A stretch of DNA of 64,000 nt, from the NCBI GenBank assembly GCA_963664585.2, contig CAXXEO010000014.1, positions 124,001 to 188,000 of the forward strand, read 5' to 3'. This stretch comes from G963664585 sp963664585 (GTDB lineage Bacteria; Bacillota; Clostridia; Oscillospirales; Ruminococcaceae). This document shows, in pieces, positions 32,725 through 42,994 of the stretch. The notes under the pieces are model-generated. The model was not told the origin of the DNA. It worked only from the letters and a program-made list of their open reading frames with translations, and ran no database searches. How positions within the stretch are numbered: the stretch's first letter is position 1; each line of letters opens with the position of its first letter. The position numbers were made by a program, and so were the translations under genes.

Positions 32725-34761
32725 ATGCAAATACAGATGGGTGTTTCTATGCTAAAAAATCATGCCATGATCAGCGCGGCCGCATTTTTTTTGCTTATTT
32801 TATTTATTTTTTCATCTTTTGGCATGCTTACAAGCCGGATCAAACAGGAAACGCCCGAAACATCGTCCGGCTACGCCGATTTATCGGGTTTTGATTTCAG
32901 TGATAAGCTCGCCTCTATTTCTCATACCAGTTTTATGTATTACAGGGATGAATTATATACGCCAGAAGATTTTAAGCGTGGAAACGTCAAAACCGAGCCG
33001 ATCGCCTTGAGCGGCGGCTCAGCTCGGGTAGATCCCGGAAATTACGGTACGTACCGTATTGTTGTGAAGCTGCCCTCCGACCGGGATACTTACGGTCTCA
33101 GCTCATACAGCGCCATGTATTCACAGCGTCTGTTCATTAACGGAGAGGAATATCCGGCGGTGGGAGTCCCGGGCGAAACGGCAGAGACGACCGTGCCGAT
33201 GACAAAGCACTATACCGTCTATTTTAAGCCGGATACGAAGCAGGTTGAAATCGTCATTCAGTTTGCCAACTTTAACCACGATGACTACGGCGGGATCCTC
33301 CCGCTGTATCTGGGCGCGCAGGTTATGATTACACAGCGGGATGCGGTCGCGCAGCAGCGTATTCACATCCTTGTTGGCTGCACCTTGACGGCTTTCCTTT
33401 TTTTCATCGGTATGTTCTTTTTCTTTTACAGACGGTACGCTTTCCTGTGGTTTTCACTGGCCAGCCTTTCCGTTGGTATCCGTATGCTGATCGTGGAAGA
33501 AAAGGCAATGATGCTTTTATTCCCGAGTCTTCCCTGGAGGCTCTCTATTGGCCTTGAGTATCTGGCATTGATCGTTCTGACACTGTCGTTTCTGCTGTAT
33601 ATCAACAGCATTTTTGAGGGTGCGCTGCATAAAACCGTTTTACTTGCCTTTGGGGCGGTATGCGCGCTGTATGTCGCGGCTGTATTGTTGACGCCGCCTA
33701 TTATATATACGCGGTTCGTGCTCTGGTTTCAGCTTTGCTCGATGCTGATCGGCATATACGTTGCGGCCGCGCTTTTATACAATGTCGTGCGTAAAAAAGA
33801 TAACCGGCACATGGAACATCTCCTGATATTGGCCGGTTCGCTTATTTTTATCGTGCTGTCTATTCTGGATATTCAGATCCACCGTACAGGGTACAGCCTT
33901 CCGCTTGGACTGTCCGGGACCGGTATGATCGTTTTGATTTTCGCCAATATGATCGCGCTTGTCCTGCAATTTTCCCGTACCGAAACCGAACTCGGCGAGG
34001 CGCACCGCAGCGAGCGGGAAACACATCAGACCAATCTGTTGCTCGACAGGATGAACCGTTTGAAATCCGATTTTCTGGCGAATATCTCCCATGAAATGCG
34101 CACGCCTCTCACAGTCATGTCGAGCTATGCGGGGTTGACTTCTCTGGAGATCCGGCATGGTGCGGTCAACGAAAAAACGCTCGACAACCTTGCTGTCATT
34201 AAGCGTGAGGCCATCAGGCTGGCCGATCTGGTTGAACAGCTTAAAGAGGTCTCGCTGGAAAAAGACCGGGAGCTTGCGCTTGTTGATATTAAAGCGGTTT
34301 CCTTGCTCAATCAGGCGGCGGATTTCTGCGGCCCGATCTGCCTGAAAAATAAAAATTGTCTTTCTGTCTGTAAAGATTCCGAAGAAATATCTTTTTGTGT
34401 GAACCCCGATAGCATTTTCCAGACGCTTATTAACCTGATCACCAACGCCAACCGCCACACGAAGGAAGGGTCCATCCGGTTAGCAGTTGAGGCGGAATCA
34501 GGAACAGATTTCGCGATGGTCTCGGTCTCCGATGACGGCGAAGGGATTGATCCCGAACTGCTGTCCGGTCTGTTTGAGCGGGGTGTCAGCGGGGTCGGCA
34601 GCTCCGGCCTCGGGCTTCCCATCTGCAAGGAGATCGTTGAGGAGCACGGCGGCAGGATTTGGATTGAAAGCGGAAAAGAGAAAGGAACCATCGTCCGCTT
34701 TACCCTTCCCCGCAGCAAAGGAGAGAAAAAAGATGAAAAAAGCGACCATACTGGTTGTTGA
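32725..34761 (+). CDS. Sensor histidine kinase with 7TMR-type membrane domain
   Basis: 678 residues. A signal-like first helix precedes an extracellular jelly-roll-like region (about 40-200) and seven membrane helices (about 210-410), as in 7TMR-DISM sensors. The kinase has NISHEMRTPLTVMSSY (phosphoacceptor His), N box LINLITNANRHT, G1 VSDDGEGID and G2 SSGLGLPICKEIV. The extracellular part probably binds a carbohydrate or small ligand (family knowledge). The ATG choice is uncertain (32725 or 32749); neither has a strong Shine-Dalgarno. It overlaps the response regulator gene by 29 nt. Confidence 0.9.
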   Translation: MQIQMGVSMLKNHAMISAAAFFLLILFIFSSFGMLTSRIKQETPETSSGYADLSGFDFSDKLASISHTSFMYYRDELYTPEDFKRGNVKTEPIALSGGSARVDPGNYGTYRIVVKLPSDRDTYGLSSYSAMYSQRLFINGEEYPAVGVPGETAETTVPMTKHYTVYFKPDTKQVEIVIQFANFNHDDYGGILPLYLGAQVMITQRDAVAQQRIHILVGCTLTAFLFFIGMFFFFYRRYAFLWFSLASLSVGIRMLIVEEKAMMLLFPSLPWRLSIGLEYLALIVLTLSFLLYINSIFEGALHKTVLLAFGAVCALYVAAVLLTPPIIYTRFVLWFQLCSMLIGIYVAAALLYNVVRKKDNRHMEHLLILAGSLIFIVLSILDIQIHRTGYSLPLGLSGTGMIVLIFANMIALVLQFSRTETELGEAHRSERETHQTNLLLDRMNRLKSDFLANISHEMRTPLTVMSSYAGLTSLEIRHGAVNEKTLDNLAVIKREAIRLADLVEQLKEVSLEKDRELALVDIKAVSLLNQAADFCGPICLKNKNCLSVCKDSEEISFCVNPDSIFQTLINLITNANRHTKEGSIRLAVEAESGTDFAMVSVSDDGEGIDPELLSGLFERGVSGVGSSGLGLPICKEIVEEHGGRIWIESGKEKGTIVRFTLPRSKGEKKDEKSDHTGC

Positions 34762-35425
34762 AGACGATAACGATATTTTAAGCGCCAACCGAGCGGCTCT
34801 TGAGCTGGAAGGCTATGATGTTCTTTCGGCCGATACTCTGGCAAAGGGCCGGACGGTTGCGGAGGAGTTTTCGCCCGACCTCATCATACTCGACATCCTG
34901 CTTCCCGACGGCAACGGTTTGAGCTACTGCGAGGAGCTGCGGGGAAAAAACGGCATCCGCATCATATTTTTAAGTGCCCTGAATACGAAATCAGACGTGC
35001 TTGCGGGGCTGCGGGCCGGCGGGGACGATTACATTGCCAAACCATACGACATGGACGAACTACTTTTGAGAGTGGAGGCGCTTTTGCGACGGGGCAAACT
35101 GATAGGGCAGGAGGAAACGCCTTTGCGTTTGGGCGGACTGGAACTTGATTTTATCGCCCGCCGCGCGCTGCTTTACGACCGTGATATTCTGCTCAAGCCG
35201 AAAGAATTCGCGCTGCTGGACGTCCTCGTGCGCGAACCAGGCAGACCGGTTCCCTCGGCACAGCTGTACGAAAAGGTATGGGGTATGGGCATGGCGGGCG
35301 ACGTGCGCACTGTGAAGGAGCATATTTCCCGGATCCGGAGCAAGTTGGGCTGCGACAGCGGGCTTTCCATCGTTTCGGAACGAGGCAAGGGTTACCGTCT
35401 TTGCGTTTCGCAGCGTCCTGTCTGA
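34733..35425 (+). CDS. OmpR/PhoB-family response regulator
   Basis: 230 residues from ATG 34733 (AAAGGAGAG upstream); the frame is open further 5' but only as an overlap with the kinase. Receiver: VVEDDNDI, phosphoacceptor in LIILDILLPDGNG, Lys in IAKPYD. Winged helix: DVRTVKEHISRIRSKLG, SERGKGYRL. Partner of the overlapping 7TMR-type kinase. Confidence 0.93.
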   Translation: MKKATILVVEDDNDILSANRAALELEGYDVLSADTLAKGRTVAEEFSPDLIILDILLPDGNGLSYCEELRGKNGIRIIFLSALNTKSDVLAGLRAGGDDYIAKPYDMDELLLRVEALLRRGKLIGQEETPLRLGGLELDFIARRALLYDRDILLKPKEFALLDVLVREPGRPVPSAQLYEKVWGMGMAGDVRTVKEHISRIRSKLGCDSGLSIVSERGKGYRLCVSQRPV

Positions 35426-35461
35426 AAAGGTTGCCACCTTGGTTCAATATAACCTTCCTGA

Positions 35462-35508
35462 TTCTCATAACCCGAAGGTCGTAGGTTCAAATTCTGCTTC
35501 CGCAACCA
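35462..35508 (+). pseudogene. 3' half of an initiator-type tRNA-Met (CAT anticodon)
   Basis: CTCATAACCCGAAGGTCG, T arm GTAGG-TTCAAAT-TCTGC and TTCCGCAACCA are the anticodon loop to CCA end of a tRNA-fMet-like gene. No 5' half is present. Such halves are often left by integrated elements that use tRNA 3' ends as attachment sites. Confidence 0.65.
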
Positions 35509-35657
35509 GAAAAGATATAGCTTTCCGCCAAGGGGAAGGTATGTCTTTCTTTACTTGTGAAAGCGTAATATAATGGATTTAAATTCAATCGTTCATAGAA
35601 AGATAAACAGAAATTTGACGGGCAGATTTGTACCATTTTAAATTGGGCGGTGCGAAT

Positions 35658-36299
35658 GTGAAATATAGTTATGTTGTTTGGGATTGGAACGGGACGCTTT
35701 TTGAAGATATGTTAGCGTGTATAGAGGCAATGGATGAACTTCTAAGGCAAAAAGGTCTGAAATGTATTTCGGGAATAGATGAATATAGGAGTAAATTTTG
35801 TTTCCCGGTGAAAAAGTATTATGGACGTTTAGGATTCAATTTAGATATTGACCCGTTTGAGAATTTAGCCCATACATATATTAAAAATTATGCCATTGAA
35901 CACAAAAAGGCTAAACTTTTTAATGGCGCAACCGATGTATTAGAGCAATTAAAACGTTCAGGTGTTAAGCAATATGTGATTTCTGCTTCAGAACAAAATA
36001 GTCTGCTCGAACAAATGAACCCTTTTGATATCAGTCATTATTTTACAGAGGTTATGGGGATAGACAATCATTATGCTATAAGTAAAGTTGATTTAGCTAA
36101 ACAATGGTTCTTGAAAAGCAAAGTGGATTTATCCGAAATTGTATTTATCAGTGATTCCGCACATGACTTTGAAGTTGCTACCGCAGTTGGGTGCCCCTGT
36201 ATACTGATTGCAAACGGACATCAAAATATTGATCAATTGAAAATGACGTCTGCAATCATTGTGGATAACATTACTGAAACAGTTGGTTATATATTGTGA
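35658..36299 (+). CDS. HAD-family hydrolase (phosphoglycolate phosphatase-like)
   Basis: About 213 residues from GTG 35658 (GGGCGG upstream); a longer TTG start at 35628 is possible. HAD motif I DWNGTLFED, motif II VISASEQ, and motifs III/IV in KVDLAKQWF and FISDSAHDFEVA (Asp pair). A helical cap lies between. It dephosphorylates a small phosphometabolite; the substrate is unknown. It is a single gene with a terminator 120 bp downstream. Confidence 0.9.
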   Translation: MKYSYVVWDWNGTLFEDMLACIEAMDELLRQKGLKCISGIDEYRSKFCFPVKKYYGRLGFNLDIDPFENLAHTYIKNYAIEHKKAKLFNGATDVLEQLKRSGVKQYVISASEQNSLLEQMNPFDISHYFTEVMGIDNHYAISKVDLAKQWFLKSKVDLSEIVFISDSAHDFEVATAVGCPCILIANGHQNIDQLKMTSAIIVDNITETVGYIL

Positions 36300-36658
36300 G
36301 TATCCCTCGAAGTGGCAAATTCCAATTTTCTGGAGCAACGGAGCAGCCAAAACCTTGGGCCGCGCGGCTCGCTTGCGCTCGCGGCGATAAATTTTATTTG
36401 CACATAAATCCAACAAAAACTCTGTAGCCAGCATGGCTACAGGGTTTTTCTTTATCTACAGCGCTGCTCCCTTTGTGGGCAACGGGCATGTGAAACCGGT
36501 ATCCTCTGGTTTCACCATACGGCGGTCGTTCGAGCTGCCGCGCAAAATGCTCGGCCATGTATAAAACTACAAGTCTCAGCACAAAATTCGGTTGAAGTGC
36601 AACATGCAATAATTCCGCCGTCAGCCGTGATGCCCAAAATTGACTGTGTCCGGCCGCT
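36300..36658. other. Intergenic stretch with hairpins
   Basis: It contains a GC-rich imperfect palindrome at about 36357-36387 (GCCGCGCGG...CGCGGC) and the terminator at 36422-36442. Open frames on the minus strand show no family I recognise. Confidence 0.4.
36422..36442 (+). terminator. Rho-independent terminator
   Basis: CTGTAGCC/GGCTACAG with loop AGCAT followed by GGTTTTTCTTT. Confidence 0.75.
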
Positions 36659-37234
36659 TCATCGATACAGACCGTAGACCCCGCTTGTCAGCAGTGCCGT
36701 AATGAGTTCTGCCAGCTTGCCGGAATCGTCGGCGCAGCCATTGACCAGCCACTGGTACACAATGCTCTCCACACCCGAAATGGCGAACAATTCCACGTAT
36801 TTTGTGGTGTGGTCGTCCAAACGCTGATCCTCCCGTATCTCATCAATGACCTTCTCCTGCATCAGGTACATCAGCTCGTTCTGAAAGGATGCATCACCAT
36901 TTCCACTCAGCAGCACCTTGACCAGTGTGGCGTTTTCCTTGGCATATTCCAATACTTGGACAATGACTGGGACTGTTTTGGCGACATGCCCCTTGAATTG
37001 CACGGAGAACAGATGCTCCTTTATGTCGGCAATAATGTCCCGCTGCAGCTTTCGGAGCAGATCATAGGAGTCTGTGTAATGGGCATAAAAGGTGCTGCGG
37101 TTGATGTCGGCCGTTTCGCAGATCATCTTCACGGAGATTTTGGCAATGGGGACTGTCTGCATCAGTTCCACGAGGCTCTCACGGATCGCTCTTTTTGTGA
37201 TGCGGATCCTGCGGTCTTCTTTCTGGTTTTGCAT
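36659..37234 (-). CDS. TetR-family transcriptional regulator
   Basis: 191 residues. Helix-turn-helix at about 15-55 (ITKRAIRESLVELMQ, ISVKMICETADINRSTFYAH) with a C-terminal helical ligand-binding domain of the TetR_C_7 / DhaS-like type. It is transcribed divergently from the ABC exporter at 37461 and probably represses it; the shared 226-bp gap holds a good promoter facing the exporter. Confidence 0.9.
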   Translation of the reverse strand: MQNQKEDRRIRITKRAIRESLVELMQTVPIAKISVKMICETADINRSTFYAHYTDSYDLLRKLQRDIIADIKEHLFSVQFKGHVAKTVPVIVQVLEYAKENATLVKVLLSGNGDASFQNELMYLMQEKVIDEIREDQRLDDHTTKYVELFAISGVESIVYQWLVNGCADDSGKLAELITALLTSGVYGLYR

Positions 37235-37322
37235 TTTAATAATCCTCGGCGCGATTCGCTGCTGTTATCCGACGACTTTTCGTACTGTGTAGGATATCGG
37301 TCACAAATCGCGATATTGTCGG

Positions 37323-37351
37323 TTGATTTCCGCTTACATGTTTATTATAAT
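37323..37351 (+). promoter_or_regulatory. Sigma-A-type promoter for the exporter operon
   Basis: TTGATT (37323-37328), 17-bp spacer, TATAAT (37346-37351); 110 bp before the ATPase start. Confidence 0.55.
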
Positions 37352-37460
37352 TCAATATTGAGAGTAATACAACATTGATGATAATAAGCAACGAAGTGTA
37401 TGATAAATCGGCGAATATCTGCGTCTCGGAAGGGACGGCAGCAAAACGGGAGGGTCAATT

Positions 37461-38162
37461 TTGCCTTTTATTGAGTTTAAAGAGATTGTGAAGGAATATA
37501 AAACCGGTGGTGTGGCCACCCGTGCCCTTGACGGCGCCAGCTTCGAAGTGGAAAAAGGGGAACTGGCCGTAATCCTTGGTTCCTCAGGCGCCGGTAAGAC
37601 GACGGCGCTGAACATTTTGGGCGGTATGGATACGGCCAGCTCTGGAGATATCATCGTGGAGGGTGTCAATATCAGCCGGTATTCCAAAAAGCAGCTGATT
37701 AAATACCGCCGTCTGGATATCGGCTTCGTGTTCCAGTTTTACAATCTGGTCCCGAACCTGACCGCGCTGGAGAATGTCGAGCTGGCCGCGCAAATCTGCA
37801 ATGATTCGCTGAACGCCTTTGAGATGCTGGAGAAGGTCGGGCTGGGCGAACGCATGAAACATTTTCCGTCCCAGCTATCGGGAGGTGAGCAGCAGCGGGT
37901 ATCCATCGCCCGTGCCATCGCCAAAAATCCGAAATTACTTTTGTGCGATGAGCCCACCGGTGCGCTGGACTATGTCACCGGCAAGCAGATTCTTCAGCTT
38001 TTGCATGATACCTGCCGGCGTGATAACATTACGGTACTGATCATCACCCACAACACCGCCATCGCCCCGATGGCGGATCGGGTCATTCGCTTCAAGAGCG
38101 GCAAGGTAGTCAGTATCACGCAGAACGAAAAGCCAGTGCCGATTACGGATATTGAGTGGTAA
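37461..38162 (+). CDS. ABC transporter ATP-binding protein (MacB/LolD-type)
   Basis: 233 residues from TTG 37461, supported by CGGGAGGG just upstream. Walker A GSSGAGKTT, signature QLSGGEQQRVSIARA, Walker B LLLCDEPTGALD. It is paired with the long FtsX-type permease that follows and probably exports a peptide or lipid-like compound under TetR control. Confidence 0.93.
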   Translation: MPFIEFKEIVKEYKTGGVATRALDGASFEVEKGELAVILGSSGAGKTTALNILGGMDTASSGDIIVEGVNISRYSKKQLIKYRRLDIGFVFQFYNLVPNLTALENVELAAQICNDSLNAFEMLEKVGLGERMKHFPSQLSGGEQQRVSIARAIAKNPKLLLCDEPTGALDYVTGKQILQLLHDTCRRDNITVLIITHNTAIAPMADRVIRFKSGKVVSITQNEKPVPITDIEW

Positions 38163-38164
38163 TT

Positions 38165-41100
38165 ATGAAGAGAAATGCGTATCGCAAAGACACTCTGCGA
38201 AGCATCGGAAAGGGCTGGAAGCGCTTTTTCTCCATTTTGCTGATTACTGCACTGGGGGTGGGGATGTTTGGAGGGATCTATGCGGCCTGCCAGGACATCT
38301 ACCATGCGGCCGACCGTTTTTTTGACAACCAGCAGCTTTTTGACATCCGCGTGCTCTCCACGCTGGGTTTGACGGAGGAGGATGTTGAGGCGCTGCAATA
38401 CACAGCGGGTGTGTCCGCCGTCGAAGGCTCCTACAATGAAACGGTGTACATCGACGTGAATGACGTGCAAAAAAAGGCCGATGTAGCGGTGCTGAGCCAA
38501 AAAGGCCTGAACACGCCTTATCTATTGGCCGGGGCGCTTCCGCGGCACAGCGGGGAAATCGCGGTAACGCAGAAATACCTGCGGGCCTCGGGCAAATCGG
38601 TCGGCAATACACTCACCATCGTGGAGGATGAAAATAATGACGAGGCGGATCAAGGGGAGAAGAACAGCGAGACCTCTCCGGGGACTGTGGCAAAGACATC
38701 TGAAACTGCACTCGCAAAGGATGACGGAGGGGACGACGGCCCGGACACCGATGTCAATTGGGACACCGAGGTAAAGGTCGAAAAGAGTGAAAAACCGAAT
38801 TTTTTGCAGTCAACCTTCACAATCACCGGAGTTGTCATCGACCCGATGAATGTCAGCAACACCGAGGGCAACGCAGCTTTCCGTTTTACATCAACGGCGG
38901 ACTATAATTTTTTTGTCACATCGGCCGATGTACGGACGGATATATACACCTCCGTCTACCTGACGCTAAGAGACGTTTCAGGGTTGAGCTGCTTTTCCGA
39001 TGCCTATGACGAGGCTGTGAGGGGGACAGCCGACGCGATTGAGGCGCAGACCATGCAGCATCGCGAGCAGGCCCGCTACGATGCCTGTGGCCGCAGAGGC
39101 GCGCGGCAAGATTGCCGACGCAGAAACAGTCATGCGCGAAAAATTTGCAGAAGCGGAGCAGAAGTTTGCCAACGCTTGGGCGGATGTCGCTAAGGCCAGA
39201 CAGGATATCCTCGACGGAGAGGCCGAGCTAACCGACAAAGAACGGGATGCACGTCAGAAAATTGCCGACGCCCGTGTAGAATTAGAAAAAAACAAGCAGA
39301 AACTGCGCGATGCCGAGGTAAAACTGGCTGAGGGTGAAGAAGAACTAAGCGCCGGGGCCAAGGAGCTGTTTGAAGGCATACAGCAGCTTGCAGATCAGCG
39401 CCAGTTGGCTGAAGCGAATTTTACTGAGGCGGAGAGCCATTTGTCCCAGGCGCAGGTGGCGCTGGACGCTTCTCTGAGCCAGCTCACACCGCAGGTGAAG
39501 CAGCTCAAGGAGCTTTTTGGAGACGCCTGGCCCGCTGCGGAGTGGGATGCGCTGGTGGAAGCCTCCGCCGCGAACGCCCAAGAGCAGCTGGCGGCCAATC
39601 CTACCGGCACCCTAGACGCTGCCGCCGTCGCCGTCGCCACCGCCGCCGAGCAGGGCAATCTGGCGGCAGCGATTGCCGAAACCGGAAATGCCACACTGAT
39701 GGGAACGACGCCAAACTGTGTACAGGCCGCCCTGAGTCTGGGCGTGCTCAACGGCAGCCAGCAGGCGCTGGACTCACAGAAAGATGCGTTCGCCGCCCAG
39801 AAGTCCTCGGCACTGGCGCAGATGGCGAAAGCAGAGGTCATGCTGGACAAAGGCCGCAGAGGAGCTGGGGGAGGGCGCGAAGAAAATACGGGCCAGCAAA
39901 AGAAAAATCGCCGATGGCTGGGCTAAAATCACCGAAGGGGAAGACACAATCAACGAGGAAGAGGAGAAGGCGAATCTCGAAATCGCTGACGCCTGGCAGG
40001 AGCTGGCTGACGGCAAACTGGAGCTCACGGACGGCGAGGCCAAGCTGGAAAAGAACGAGGCAAAATACCGCAGCAAAAAGGCCGAAGCCGAGCAAAAGGT
40101 GGCGGATGCATATTCCGAACTGGATAATCTCGACATGCCCCAATGGTATGTGCAGAACCGCACCGCACTCGACAGTTTTTCCGGGATGAACAATGAGTTG
40201 GCCTCCATCGAGGCTTTGAGCAGGATTTTTCCCGTGATCTTTCTGATCGTCGCCATTCTTACCAGCCTGACCACCATGACGCGCATGGTGGAAGAGGAGC
40301 GCGGTCTGATTGGCACCTACAGGGCATTGGGCTACAGCGACTGGGCCATCAGCCGCAAATATGTGACGTATGCGTCGCTGGCCAGTGTGCTGGGCGGAGC
40401 GGTAGGCAATGTGCTGAGCTTTATCGTGCTGCCCAGATACCTTCTGAAGATATTGCAGGTACTGTACACCGTTCCCAACTACACATTGGAATACGACGCT
40501 TTGTACGGTATCGGCGGCGCCGCACTGTTCATTGCCGCCATTGTAGGAGCGACGATGCTGGTTTGCCATTCCGAACTGCGGCAAATGCCGGCGGCGCTGC
40601 TGCGCCCCAAGGCCCCGCGCATCGGCTCCCATGTGCTGCTCGAACGCATCCCGCTAATCTGGAATCACCTGAGATTTTTAAACAAAGTGACAGCACGCAA
40701 CCTGTTCCGTTATAAAAAACGCCTGATTATGACCGTCGTCGGTATTATGGGATGCACCACGCTGCTATTGGTGGGCTATGCGATCCGGGACACCGTCAAC
40801 GGCCTGATGATCAGACAGTACGGTGAAATTTTTCGGTTTGACCTGATGCTTGTGGCCGACGCGGGGGACAGGGATGAGTTTTACGGCCTATTGGACAGGG
40901 AAGACGGCGTGGGGGATTATATTCCAATGCAGATTGACACCATTAAGGTGATCAATGAGCAGGGCGATTCTGAGCAAATGCGGCTCATGGTAGTGCCAAA
41001 CGGCATTTCTTTGGAGGGCTATATCAATACGCCGAACCGGGAAGGCGCATCCGTTCGTCTGGACAACGCTGGTATTCTGCTCACGCGCAACGCTGCGATG

Positions 41101-41796
41101 ATGTTGGCACTTGAGCCGGGAAATACGATATATCTGCAAAACTTAAAACTGGATCAGCACAAAGTGGTTGTCTCGGATATCGCAGAGAACTACTTGGGCA
41201 ACTCCGTCTACATCACCGAGGATCTGTACCATACGATGTTCGGCGATTTCGCCGCCAACGGCGCGCTGGTTCACTTGAAGGACACCGTCCCCGATCAGGA
41301 AGCGTACGCACATGGCTTTCTGGATTACGAATACGTGCGCTCCTCTGTCAGCAGGGTAGGCATGGAACAAAGTTTTGCCGACAATTTTGCGCTGGTCAAC
41401 GCCGTCATTTTGCTGCTCATCGTCCTCGCGGCAGGCCTTGCATTTGTGGTGCTGTTTACATTGTCGAATATCAATATTTCCGAGCGGGAGCGAGAGCTGG
41501 CTACCATTAAAGTACTTGGCTTCTTTGATTTTGAGGTGCACGCCTACGTCAACAAGGAGACACTGATTCTTACGGTGCTGGGCGTGCTGGCGGGTCTTCC
41601 GGCCGGGTATGCCGTCAGCCATCTGATTGTGTCTACGCTTCGCATCTCTTCAGTCAACTTCGCGTTTACCATCAAACCCGTCAGCTATTTGATCTCGGGA
41701 GCCATTACGTTTGGCTTTGCACTGGCAGTCAGCCTGATGACCAACCGCACGCTGGATCGCATCAATATGGTGGAGGCGCTTAAGAGCATGGAATAG
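38165..41796 (+). pseudogene. Large FtsX-family permease with coiled-coil insert, two frameshifts
   Basis: Rejoined it would be about 1200 residues: membrane helix near 20-40, extracellular part, a long Ala/Glu/Lys/Asp-rich coiled coil with repeats such as KIADARVELEKNKQKL and ELADGKLELTDGEAKL (about 300-640), an FtsX block, a second extracellular region and a final FtsX block ending at 41796. The frame changes near 39080-39100 and near 39850 (one extra base after GCTGGACAAAGG). Both breaks lie in the coiled coil. The two membrane blocks are otherwise well kept, so read errors or very recent inactivation are possible. ATG 38165 is preferred to GTG 38156. Confidence 0.85.
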
Positions 41797-41975
41797 GCAC
41801 AGCCGCCGCAGTCTGCTCGAGGCACTTTTAGGCGCTGCCGGTAACATGCCCCTATAGGGCTCTTCCAAGCCGCGCTTTTTGAGCGTGGTCTTGACTTTAC
41901 ATATTGATGAGATCAATGAACCAAAATCTCTTCATGATATGAAACAGACTGCGATTCTGTTGAAAAGGATATTTT

Positions 41976-42414
41976 ATGAATAAGTATATTTTCGTGGCTT
42001 TTCTTGCACTCGCAATTATCACACTCGCTGCGTGCAAAGTACCATCTTCCTCTGCTTCTTCGAGTTCGCAAACATCGAGCACAAGCGGCGCGCTTTACCA
42101 CAAGATCACTGCGAAGCAAGCCAAGGCGCGTATCGACAGCAAGGAGAAGATTCTCATTGTTGATGTGAGAACCAAAGAGGAATTCGAAGAAAAGCACATC
42201 GAGGGTGCCATCTTGATTCCCAATGAGAAATATCGGCAGCAGCAAGCCTGAGCGCCTGCCCGACCTGGACGCTGAAATTTTGATCTACTGCCGCTCGGGC
42301 AACCGAAGCGCGCAGGCGGCAAAGAAACTTGTGGCGATGGGTTATACTAAAATCTATGACTTCGGCGGGATCAACAACTGGTCTTATCCCACTGTTTCGG
42401 GCCCAGAAAAGTAA
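41976..42414 (+). pseudogene. Rhodanese-domain lipoprotein, one frameshift
   Basis: Lipoprotein signal with lipobox LAAC near residue 20, a Ser-rich linker, then a rhodanese fold: ILIVDVRTKEEFEEKHIEGA. After IPNE the frame shifts by one base (extra A in GAGAAATATC, about 42226) and continues as GSSKPERLPDLDAEILIYCR with the active-site loop YCRSGNRS. It would act outside the membrane in sulfur transfer or sulfide chemistry. The break is at an A-run, so it may be a read error. Confidence 0.85.
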
Positions 42415-42442
42415 AAGAGCTTTGGAGAAGTTCCGTTTAATA

Positions 42443-42479
42443 AGAGCGGGTGCACTCCCCCATGAGAGGCACCCGCTCT
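42443..42479 (+). terminator. Hairpin terminator
   Basis: AGAGCGGGTGC/GCACCCGCTCT, 11-bp stem, 29 bp after the rhodanese gene; only a weak T-run follows. Confidence 0.6.
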
Positions 42480-42531
42480 GTGATTCTATCAAAACAACCA
42501 CACGCTATGCGTGTGAGAAAAGAAACAGTTA

Positions 42532-42637
42532 TATAGCCAATTAACTTAAAAATTGGCTATATATAAAACGTCATTTTCTTCCCCCGCCTTCGGCGGGGGA
42601 AGAAATCACAAGCTTGTTTTCAAGTTAATCAACTATA
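42532..42637 (+). repeat. Hairpin repeat A
   Basis: Forward, TTC loop, TATAGCCAATTAACTT to AAGTTAATCAACTATA. Confidence 0.95.
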
Positions 42638-42922
42638 CCTATATGTGTGTTGAAGTTTAGGTATGATAGAAAAAAGTTGGCTGCGGAGCTTACAGCTTTT
42701 TTGTCATACTTTCCACACTTGCATAAGGATGGTTGTCTGACTCATTTCTTAGAGTTCCTCCTGCGCAAGCCCCAGCGGCCGGAACAGAAAAAACCAATAG
42801 TCGTGCTCCTTTTTCGTTATGCTGACAAAAGTACTATTTGATGATATAATAATAAACATGTAATTTGAACAAAACTGCTACTTTGATGTAACTAAATCTT
42901 ATATGACAATGGGTTAAATGCG
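42638..42922. other. Stretch without a recognised gene
   Basis: A 64-codon open frame (42647-42841) lacks a ribosome-binding site and family signal. Confidence 0.4.
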
Positions 42923-42961
42923 CTTGTATATCCCCCCGCCGAAGGCGGGGGAATATACAAG
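42923..42961 (+). repeat. Hairpin repeat B
   Basis: 18-bp stem with one mismatch around GAA, preceded by GACAATGGGTTAAATGCG and followed by TTTAAGATG. It lies 33 bp before the DUF4317 gene. Confidence 0.88.
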
Positions 42962-42994
42962 TTTAAGATGAAGATTGAATGAGGATCGTTTATT

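Noticed and set aside
32706..32735. Promoter created by the repeat end upstream of the 7TMR kinase
   Set aside because: TATAAT is formed, but no -35 stands at the right distance and it would lie only 14 bp from the ATG; not supported enough to list as a promoter.
36394..36609. 71-codon minus-strand open frame after the HAD gene
   Set aside because: Runs through a terminator hairpin and has no ribosome-binding site or family I recognise.
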